DNA of 18,736 nt, taken from NCBI GenBank assembly GCA_000697335.1, contig JNEM01007692.1, positions 1 to 18,736 on the forward strand, written 5' to 3'. The notes under the pieces were generated by a model. It was not told where the DNA came from. It did no database searches and worked only from the letters and a program-made list of their open reading frames with translations. The translations under genes and the position numbers were made by a program. Within the stretch, counting starts at the first letter, position 1; each line of letters begins with the position of its first letter. Positions 10,477 through 18,736 of this stretch are shown here, one piece after another. The DNA comes from Conidiobolus incongruus B7586 (taxonomy: Eukaryota > Entomophthoromycota > Entomophthoromycetes > Entomophthorales > Conidiobolaceae).

Positions 10477-11148
10477 TTAAGGTAAAGTAATAATAGGTCT
10501 TTTGTCAAAAAGATCGGCTCTATCTCCTCCAACATTGAATTCTGGAATAGTGGGTGCACCAGGCATATTTGCTCTCAAATTTTCAGGACCAGTCACTTTA
10601 CCATCCTTAGGGCCACCAGTTAAGGTAACATCAACACAGTTCATGTAATACTCACGATTTCCTACAGCATTGACCCAAGTCCAAGTAAAAGTCACGTTTC
10701 CAGGAGGAGCACTGGCTGGAATAGTCACTGGAATAGTAACCCCATCCAAAAAGCATCGTCTGATGATAGTTTTAATGGTCACAATAGTCTTAGCATTATC
10801 CCATGATAAGCCAAATTGACAGTGACCACCACCATGAATGGCAGCATATTCGAATCCAATGTTAACAGTTTCACCTGATTTCCAAGTAGCTTGAGATTCT
10901 CCTATAGGAGCACCTTTACAAGGATATGGCTTATTAAATCCGCCCTATTTTAAAATTGATTAATTTCATGGTTTAATCAGAATTAGAAAATGTACCGCAG
11001 TAGAAAGAGGAGCATTAAGATCATAATCTACTTTTCCAATTCTTCGCCAATACTCACTGAATTTAGATGTCCTGGCTGGGGGACTCTTGATATCCATGTG
11101 TGAACTGACTGAAAGGATAGCATAGAGGGTAAAGATTCCGAATTTCAT
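10477..11148 (-). CDS. Secreted AA11-like lytic polysaccharide monooxygenase, copy B
   Basis: Exon 1 (10996-11148) and exon 2 (10477-10944) join in phase 0 across a 51-bp intron (10945-10995) whose sequence is identical to that of copy A. The product has 206 residues. The signal peptide MKFGIFTLYAILSVSS is clearly different from that of A. The mature protein starts at His17 and differs from A only at residue 89 (Gly instead of Asn, giving IHGGGHCQ beside copper ligand His88) and residue 198 (Asp instead of Glu). Tyr151 and the four cysteines are kept. The HGGG form is closer to the H-G-G-G-S-C-Q pattern I recall for characterised AA11 enzymes. Expected role: extracellular oxidative cleavage of chitin-like polymers. 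It appears intact and is probably expressed from the TATA promoter just upstream. Confidence 0.9.
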
Positions 11149-11212
11149 TTTGATGTGATGATTGAATACTGAGTATAATTGTTAGTGGTATTAAACGAAA
11201 CTCACTATATCA

Positions 11213-11260
11213 TTTTATATGCTGTATATTGTAAAATAAGCTCAATTTCTTAAATTAAAA
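11213..11260 (-). promoter_or_regulatory. Promoter of LPMO copy B: TATA box plus upstream AT element
   Basis: On the minus strand TATAAAA lies at 11219-11213, about 64 bp before the ATG at 11148, and TTTTAATTTA lies 32 bp upstream of it (11260-11251). The segment aligns with the promoter of copy A at clearly lower identity than the coding region, so the two promoters are old duplicates. Confidence 0.6.
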
Positions 11261-12108
11261 TCTACATTAAAATCACTTACCATCAATATTTAATCATGTA
11301 ACTTAATTATTATACCTGAATAATTCCTCTAAATTATCCTTTTTGTTAATCAAAAATTATCGACTCTTCCTTTGTATCATACTTGACAGAAATTTTCATA
11401 GAACAATGAGATAATTAAGCCACAAATATCGGATATTTGCTAATATTTAATATTGATAGTAATAAAAATAATTAAATTTAATATTTGATCACTATCAAAT
11501 AACATAATTTTAATTTAGAAAATATTTTATTATTTAACATATAAATAACTTTCAAAAATGGACTGGAAAACAGCAAATGATCCATTTGCCACATGATATA
11601 TTAAAATATTTCAAATCAATTCCTTTCATCACATAAATTACTCTAGTTTTAAAATTTTCAAATATTCAGCTATATATTTATTTGCCTATTTAGTTATATA
11701 CATTTTGAAAATTAAAATTATTTGGAAATATATTAGTAAAGGAATTATCTGATAGATTTCATTATCAATCAATATTTCAAATTATCCATATTTTCTCAGA
11801 AAATTCAATAATATGTGCTTATACCTATATCGAATATAAGTTATATTACAAAGTCAGCTATATAAAATAATTTTTTTTAAATATTTTTTCTAATCACATC
11901 ATATGTAATTACCATTTTGTTGACTATAAATTGATATAGCAAATTTTAATTGGTATTTAAAGAATTTCAAAATGATTCACATGATTAAATAATTTGAACT
12001 ATTCAAGTTTATAGATCATTTTTAAAAGAAATTAAATTTATTAGTTCTGTTTAACATCTTCAAGATGATTCGATAATAATATGAAAACTGGGGATCTTTC
12101 GATGATCG
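11261..12108. other. AT-rich intergenic DNA
   Basis: No gene or notable structure is seen between the promoter of copy B and the 3' end of copy C. Confidence 0.55.
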
Positions 12109-12786
12109 TTAAGGTAAAGTAATAATGGGTCTTTTATCGAACAAATCAGCACGATCGCCACCTACATTGAATTCTGGAATAGTTGGAGCACCAGGCATGT
12201 TTGCAACAAGATTCTGAGGACCAGTAACTTTACCGTTGGCGGGACCTCCAGTAAGAGTAACATCAATACAGTTCATATAGTATTCACGGTTTCCAGCAGC
12301 ATTAACCCATGTCCAGGTAAGAGTAGCATTACCAGGAGGAGCGGTAGAGGGGATAGTTACGGGAATAGTTAATCCATCCAAGAAGCAATTCCTCAAGATG
12401 GTTTTTATAGTTACAATGGTCTTTGCATTATCCCAAGATAAGCCAAATTGACAGTGACCACCATTGTGAATAGCACCATAATCGAATTCAAGATTGGCTG
12501 TCGAGCCTGCAGCAAGAGTAGCTTGAGAAGGGCCAATTGGAGCACCTTTGCAAGGATAAGGAGTGTTAAATCCGTCCTATAATCATAATATTTTAATAAA
12601 ATATTCATAAATGATCAAAATGATAAAAATTACTTTGGTGGAGAGAGGATCTTTCAAGTTCCAGTTAACCTTTCCAGAGTTCACATAATAGGGACTGAAT
12701 TTAGAGGTTCTTGGAGGATGACTTTTAATTTCCATATGGGCAGCGGTCATAGAAGCCAAGATACTAGCAATCAATAATTTCATCAT
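12109..12786 (-). CDS. Secreted AA11-like lytic polysaccharide monooxygenase, copy C
   Basis: Exon 1 (12634-12786) and exon 2 (12109-12576) join in phase 0 across a 57-bp intron (12577-12633, GTAATT...TTATAG). The product has 206 residues, the same length and intron position as A and B, but its sequence has diverged throughout, including the intron. Signal peptide residues 1-16 (MMKLLIASILASMTAA) precede mature His17 (HMEIKSHPPRTSKF). His88 (AIHNGGHCQ), Tyr151 (NREYYMNC) and cysteines 60, 93, 115 and 154 are all present. The middle region (GPSQATLAAGSTANLEFD) differs most from A/B and may alter substrate binding. The C-terminal 40 residues are almost the same in all three copies. Psi-E resembles this copy most, so C may be nearest to the founder. 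An overlapping frame at 12411-12608 is a shadow. Confidence 0.9.
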
Positions 12787-12848
12787 TATAAAACAATACG
12801 GGATTAAATTGATATGGTTTTGAATTTTAACATATTGGTGTAAAGTTC

Positions 12849-12896
12849 TTTTATACTAATCAATTTTTTATTGCTCTTGTACCCATTAAATTAAAA
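12849..12896 (-). promoter_or_regulatory. Promoter of LPMO copy C: TATA box plus upstream AT element
   Basis: On the minus strand TATAAAA lies at 12855-12849, 62 bp before the ATG at 12786, and TTTTAATTTA lies 32 bp further upstream (12896-12887). The rest of this upstream region does not align obviously with A or B, which makes the shared spacing more telling. Confidence 0.55.
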
Positions 12897-15800
12897 ATTT
12901 AATTTAGTGATAGTAAATTTTCAATATATTGAAATTAAAAATGTTACCATAAATATTTTTCTAAAATAACTCAATCAATACGGATGATTTCATGAAGAAT
13001 ATAGTAGATATATGAAATCATATTAATTTATTTTATTAAATACACATTTATATTACTATTCATTATACCATAAAAATATTTTTATCTGATAATCAAGCAT
13101 AAGAGATATTTTGGCTATTTACTTAATGAGTTAATTAAAACTATAAAAATTAACTTATAACTTTGAAACAGGAATTGACCGATTTTCGAATATAAAATTG
13201 TATTATTTAGACTTAACAGTTAAATATAAAATCCAAATATTACTATAAGTTTTTCAAATCAACGGAATATACCTGAAAATTTGTTTACAGATTCAGTTAA
13301 TCCGATATAAGGCTTTATAAATTCTAATCACTGTAATAAATGATCCATTAAAAAAATCAATTAAATATTAAATGGTAATAAAATCATTATAGTTTGCATT
13401 TTACTATAAATAGCTAAAACCACTATGATTACTTTATAATCAAAATCCTTATCAATTCTTGAATCTCTCGTGGTATTTAACACACACAAAACAATATTTC
13501 AATTTAAGGTAAATTAAATAATTCATTAGTTGTATTGATTTATTGATATATTTTAATGATTGATAGATGACTGATAATGCTGATTGAATACCTTTGGATT
13601 GAAATATTCAAAATAGGTTTATATCTTAATAGTAGTTTCTATCTATTATAATGCTTTATCTAGTATTATTATTACCCCTTTTTATCTGGTTTGATTGAAT
13701 TTTTTATATGTTTCACTTTAAAATTAATCTTTCATTTATACTTAAATCCATAATTTGGTATATATGATCTATTGTATAAAAATGATAAATATTAATCATA
13801 AAATTAAATATAATATCGAATATCTTATGATCATACATGGAAAATTCAATTCTTAACAAAATATTAAATAAAACATTAAAATTTGGTATATATTAGATAA
13901 TCATTAAACTCAATAGAAAAAGTATTGTATGGCTTCAATATATCATATAAGTATATTGAAAGCTTTAGATATATATACTGTGAATTATATTTATATTCAA
14001 CTGATCATATTTCCTGTATTTGCAATTGTAATTAAATAATGAAACTTTATTTTAAACAAATATATATAATTTCTGATATTATATTTTCTATAATATTTAT
14101 AAATATCATTAAAATTAAAAAAATGGTTTTGCTTAATTTTCATACTTGATAGTTGATTTTACATAAAAGTTAGGAAATTTACAAAGTAACTCGATTTAAA
14201 ACCTGTATATATTTTATTCAACATTTGAGAAATGATGTATATGCTTAAATTGAATATTCAAAAATTTAATAAATTGGATAATTGCAACAAATTATATTAT
14301 TTTAATATTTATTATTTTTTGATAAACTTATTTTATTGATGATATTTGATTAGCTATTTCTTAACTAGTATCAAATATAAATAAAAAATTCAAATTATAC
14401 GTTTATATTTGAAAATTTTTAACTATGTCTACCTTTATGATATTTGTACATACCATATTGGAAAATTTTTCATAAATATATACTTATCATCTATATATGA
14501 ATAATAAATGAATGGAATAACTGTATTCAATTTTCATCTTACACTTTCATTTTTCAACATTTATTATAATTGCAACTGTAAATACAAAGATTGATTAACA
14601 TAATCCAAAAACTAATTTTACATTACCAAACCAATATAATTAAATTTAATTGAATGATTTTCTTTCTTTATGTAATTGATATCCAAAGTCTCATGTTTTA
14701 TCATGATATTATCAAATCACCAATTGAAGCATTATAATATTATTTATTTGAATCCTATTCTTATACTATGAAAATGATGTAATGATACAATTTTATGGTT
14801 TTCAATGAACATTTCAAATAAACTCTAGATCGCCAAATATAAATTTCACTTTTGCATATATCTTTTTGAAAATATATAATATGAATTAGTTTATTGAATT
14901 ATATACAATACATTGTATTATTTTAATATTTCATATTTTATTAAGAGTATCTTTCAAAATTGTAAATTATTTGGTATAATTTTATCATAAAATTATTTTA
15001 TTGGCATATATTTCCATCAATCAAGTTTTAAAATTAAACCTAGTCTATCTCAATATTAATTTACCTTACAATACTAATAATGTAATTGTTATATTAAACC
15101 ACACATATTTTATTCTTTATAACTAGATGAAATTCATCTCTAAACTTGATATTAAATAATAGTCATTTTCAAAAAGGTATTGATTATTATTAACAAATCT
15201 TTGAATTCAACTCAATTACATACATTAAGTATTTCATAAGAAAAATAAGTTATTATTAATATAAAATTATAAATATAATTGACAAATGATTATTTTAAAA
15301 AAGTTTTTAAAGCAGGCTTGGATAAGTATATGCTCAATATTACAATAATTGATCCAATTAATCAATTTCAAAATCAGATAATATTATACATAATTTGACT
15401 CATATACATCTGATTTTATTTTACAGTATATTAATATCGAAAAGAGAATATTTTAAAATTATTTGAATACAATATTTTATAAATCAAATTAACATAATTA
15501 AATATATTTGGTTTTACAGTTAATCGTTTCAAAAATTGTATTATTTCATTTATTAATTGATTTAAATTTGAATGTAACGATGAAATCACTAGCTGTAATC
15601 AAGATATATCGATAGTTATAATATAACTTAAATTATTCTAATCACTCTAAATGGCTATATAAGTGAATTTTTAATTAAATAAATATAATTTTATAATATC
15701 AGAAAACTTATAATTGTAAATATTGAATTATATACTATTAAAAAATAATATATTCCTCTCTTGTCAAAGTAATAATATTAAATTGGAAATAAAGAAAAGT

Positions 15801-15965
15801 AGAATAAAATAAAAAAGTATTCTGATATTACCTCTATTTATAATTGTATGGTTTATATCATGATTAATTTAAACTATAATTTGTTATACCAATCAAGGCA
15901 CATGAGAATAAGATTATGAATCATAGCATAAATTATGATTAGTACATCAAATATGCGATATATTG
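12897..15965. other. Three kilobases of AT-rich gene-poor DNA
   Basis: No frame of useful length or recognisable protein relic was found on either strand. Near 13405 there is a plus-strand TATAAATAG, and near 13505 a possible splice donor (AAG|GTAAAT), but no open exon could be joined to them. The last part presumably holds the 3' untranslated region of the Paf1-like gene. Confidence 0.5.
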
Positions 15966-17102
15966 CTAAAAGTCATCTTCAACTTTTCGATTGACTCGAA
16001 GTGAACCAAATAAATGTCGCTTACGTTTAGAACTTATACGCTCATCGTTAGCATATAAATCAGTTTGTTCCCATTTTCTTCTCTTTCTCATTAAAGTATA
16101 ATATACAATGCGCTCTTCTTCATTTTCTACTAGAAGTAAATCTTTATAATTGAGGGACATTCCATTAACAATTGGACTTGGCCCATCATGTTCAATTTCT
16201 GTGTAATATTTGTAATTACTACCATCAGGCCCAATCTCGTCTGTTGGAACCATTGCAGCTAAGCGAGAAGAACCTCTAAAAATATCTTCGGTTCTAGGTA
16301 CTAATATAGTATTATTTGGAAGTATATGCTTGGGCTCTGATGAAGTCTGAGTGGCATCATTGCTAGGAGTGATTGAAGCTTTGACCAGCATATTTGGTGG
16401 GAGCCAAGGATTAGGTAGAAATGAACTTACTTTAACACATCTCTTGTTAGGGAATTTGGGATGTCTCATTCCAACTTGATATTTCTTGACTTGTTGAAAG
16501 CTTTGTTCGATTAAATCAGCTTGATCTTCAACATTCATAGGCGTAAATTTTCCCAAATTTCTTTCAAAAAATAGCTCTTCTTTGGGCTTTTCAACTGGTT
16601 TAGGGGGCTGGTATTTAATGACTGTGCGTTTAATGTTAGAATCGTTAGGGTGATATAGCCATTGAGAATGTTTGTCAGCTAATTTAATTGAATCCAAATC
16701 AGCAGGTTGTTTTGATGCTAGGGAATTTAAAATCAATTAGATATAATTGAGATAATAAGTTTTGATAGTTTACTTTCATTAGAAATTTTAAGCAAATTAA
16801 ATAGGTTCAGTCCTCTCCAACCAAGATTAGGAAAATAAAGGTTATTGGAATTTGAGCTATAATGACTGAGATCGGTAGGCTGTTTAAATTCGTCATAATC
16901 CACTTCAATATTTATAGGAGTTGGTAAAGGTAAAGGTGGAGGAGGAAGTGTATTAAAACTCTGAGTAGTTTTTATAAATTCTTGGTACATAATGCTTTAT
17001 AATATTAATAAATGTGATATTAAAATATAATTAAATTATTTACTTTGATTTAGAATCTTTTTTACTTTTGTCCTTTTGAGACTGGGAATTAAATTTACTC
17101 AT
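15966..17102 (-). CDS. PAF1: Paf1-like subunit of the RNA polymerase II Paf1 complex
   Basis: Three exons (17044-17102, 16774-16994, 15966-16717) join across introns of 49 bp (16995-17043) and 56 bp (16718-16773) into 343 residues. Paf1 is a nuclear elongation factor that helps histone modification during transcription. The assignment rests on motif order. A Lys/Ser-rich start is followed by EFIKTTQSFNTLPPPPLPLP (25-44), which matches the N-terminal 'Y-x-N-x-LP-x-P-x-LPP' signature of Paf1. Then come LGWRGLNL (77-84) in the place of LGMPLDL, DLIEQSF (161-167), VPRTED (233-238), YKYYTEIEHDG (262-272) and a late 'ERIVYYTLMRKRRKW' block (295-309) like the conserved YY...R-x-RR end. A basic KRKR cluster lies at 324-327. 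It lacks the long acidic tail of yeast and human Paf1 and is much shorter. Exon 1 is inferred from an in-frame join; a later Met22 is the alternative start. Confidence 0.65.
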
Positions 17103-18736
17103 TATATTTGAATGAATAGTATAAATATGTTAAAAGTATTTGATTTTTATTCCTCGAATTATTACATTTGATATTGTTCGAAAATATAATTTAATCCTAA
17201 TTCTTGAGAATTAATTTTATGGGATCATTTTTTAATTGTGATCAAAACAAAGTTGGAAATAAATTGAATTTTGAAGAAATTTAAATTTATGATTTAGTGA
17301 TCAATTTAATTTAATATTTATAATGTATCTTGAAAAATAATTCCTGAAGACAATAATAGTTTTGTATCAAAATAAAAAAATTCAAATTTTAAATATAAAA
17401 TAAACAGTTGAACTCTCTTAATATAAAAAATTCATTATATTAAATAAACATTTCTATCAAATCATTAAATTATATGAAAATTTACTAGAAAAGATTGAAC
17501 TTTATAATAATACTTTCATAATATTCAATGGTTTTTGAAGTTTTTAATATTCTCTTATAATAATTTTTTTATAATGTAACGGTGTTTGTTTGGTACTATT
17601 GTTTAATTATTTAAAAAAATTTAATTGAATATAATTATAGAAATTATAAAAATATAATATATATATATAAATCAATAAATATAGCTTATTTAAACATAAT
17701 GGAACTTGTTTTTTATTAATGAATAATACTAATAACTCAGTGTACTTTGAAAATAATTATAGATGCTACTAAATCAGATAATCTGTTATAGAAATATAAA
17801 TATAAACTTTATTCATATTGTTAATATAATTTCTGATTTAGATAAAACATAAAATTTATATCAGTAGTGGCAAATATTAAAGTATTAAATAGTTTCTAAT
17901 ATTCGATGAATAATATATTTTATATTCTTTCAAAATAGTCAAAATGTTATAATTTTTCTAATTAAAAAAATACTATTTAATCAAAACTCTATTAAGTTTT
18001 ATCAAATAAAAATTTTATAAATAATAATTTCAAATTTATTTTAAAATATATACATTATAAAAATTAAAATATAATATATAACTTGTATATTTAGAATATG
18101 AATCTTTTTTTTCCCTATAATCTTAATAATTTGGTTAAATATAAAAGTTGGTATATTTATTATAAACTAAGTTTTAATTTTTTTATAGTTTAATTAGATT
18201 TTTCTTTTAAAATTTTATTATAGGAAGATTTTTCTTTATTTTTTATAAAATATACCTTTTGAAGTTATAGTTTAATCAGAATATTAAAAATAATTACCTT
18301 CCCAATTATTGTAAAATCAAAAATTTTTTATTACTTTATATATATTAACCCATAAAAATAAGTTATAAGATTAAAATTACTTATATATTTATTTATAAAA
18401 AAATTTTAAATTAAATGAATTTAAATTAAAATATAATATTTTTCTATATTATTTTATTATAGTTAATGATATTTGATTATATTTTATTAATTATTGGTTA
18501 ATATATTAAGACCTAAAATTTAATTAAAATAAGTTATAAATTAAAGAGATATAAATAATAAAATTTATATATATCTTTTTTTCTGTTATATTATATATAT
18601 TATAAAACTATTAAATTAATATTTGATATTAATATTATAATATTTAAATCTTTCTTTAAAAAATTCATTTATATATTAAATAACTCTTTAATCAAAATAT
18701 ATCAATTTATAAGATTATTAAAATTATTAATATTAG
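17103..18736. other. Extremely AT-rich gene-free DNA
   Basis: No gene is seen. The first part holds the promoter of the Paf1-like gene, without a clear TATA box at the LPMO spacing. From about 17300 onward, sampled lines have only about 5-12% G+C, against about 17% in a sampled line of the 13-15 kb gap. Long A and T homopolymers are frequent. It could be a low-complexity chromosomal domain or decayed organelle-derived DNA. No gene of a mitochondrial genome was recognised. Confidence 0.5.

Noticed and set aside
12411-12608. 65-residue minus-strand frame
   Set aside because: It overlaps exon 2 and the intron of LPMO copy C in a different frame and has no homology of its own.
6153-12786. Alternative that the copper proteins are X325/Bim1-type copper-binding proteins rather than LPMOs
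   Set aside because: There is no C-terminal GPI-anchor signal, and the set of His17, HxGGHCQ and NREYYMNC fits the AA11-like LPMO pattern with an axial Tyr.
13400-13590. Possible plus-strand promoter, untranslated exon and splice donor (TATAAATAG near 13405, donor near 13505)
   Set aside because: The downstream candidate ATG near 13567 stops after six codons, and no coding exon could be joined.
1-18736. CRISPR array, bacterial operon or prophage
   Set aside because: There are no regularly spaced direct repeats, and the introns, tRNA form and promoters are eukaryotic.

Overview
The window looks like nuclear DNA of a very AT-rich eukaryote, most likely an early-diverging fungus. The evidence is short spliceosomal introns (49-57 bp, GT...AG), a eukaryote-style tRNA with internal A and B boxes and an oligo-T stop, and secreted copper proteins of a mainly fungal family. 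An entomophthoralean or zoopagalean fungus is a guess. Anaerobic gut fungi share the base composition but are not known to use oxygen-dependent polysaccharide monooxygenases, so they fit less well.

Layout. Positions 1-1589 are AT-rich and gene-poor, except for a less AT-rich, hairpin-bearing island at about 600-940. A tRNA-Gly(UCC) gene lies at 1590-1661. From 3350 to 12786 there is a same-strand (minus) array of five genes or gene remains of one family. These are secreted, single-domain, AA11-like lytic polysaccharide monooxygenases (LPMOs): pseudogene psi-D (3350-3975), intact A (6153-6824), pseudogene psi-E (8690-9319), intact B (10477-11148) and intact C (12109-12786). Each intact gene has two exons and one short phase-0 intron at the same place. 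Each encodes 206 residues, with a signal peptide ending just before a histidine that would become the first residue of the mature enzyme. After 3 kb of gene-poor DNA, a three-exon minus-strand gene (15966-17102) encodes a 343-residue protein resembling Paf1, a subunit of the RNA polymerase II Paf1 complex. The last ~1.4 kb is even poorer in G and C than the rest.

The main result concerns the array. Genes A and B are identical over a 621-bp tract except for 10 bases. The tract includes the whole intron, yet the signal peptides and flanks have diverged strongly, with the edge exactly at the second codon of the mature protein. Seven of the 10 differences fall in 19 bp that encode the segment around the second copper-binding histidine. 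This looks like gene conversion that homogenised everything except the active-site patch. The two pseudogenes share one deletion that removes that same histidine segment. The three intact genes also share a TATA box 63-66 bp before the ATG and an AT-rich element 32-33 bp further upstream, so they are probably expressed by a common mechanism.

The LPMO enzymes would act outside the cell on chitin or a related wall polysaccharide. The Paf1-like and tRNA genes are housekeeping neighbours with no evident functional link to the array.
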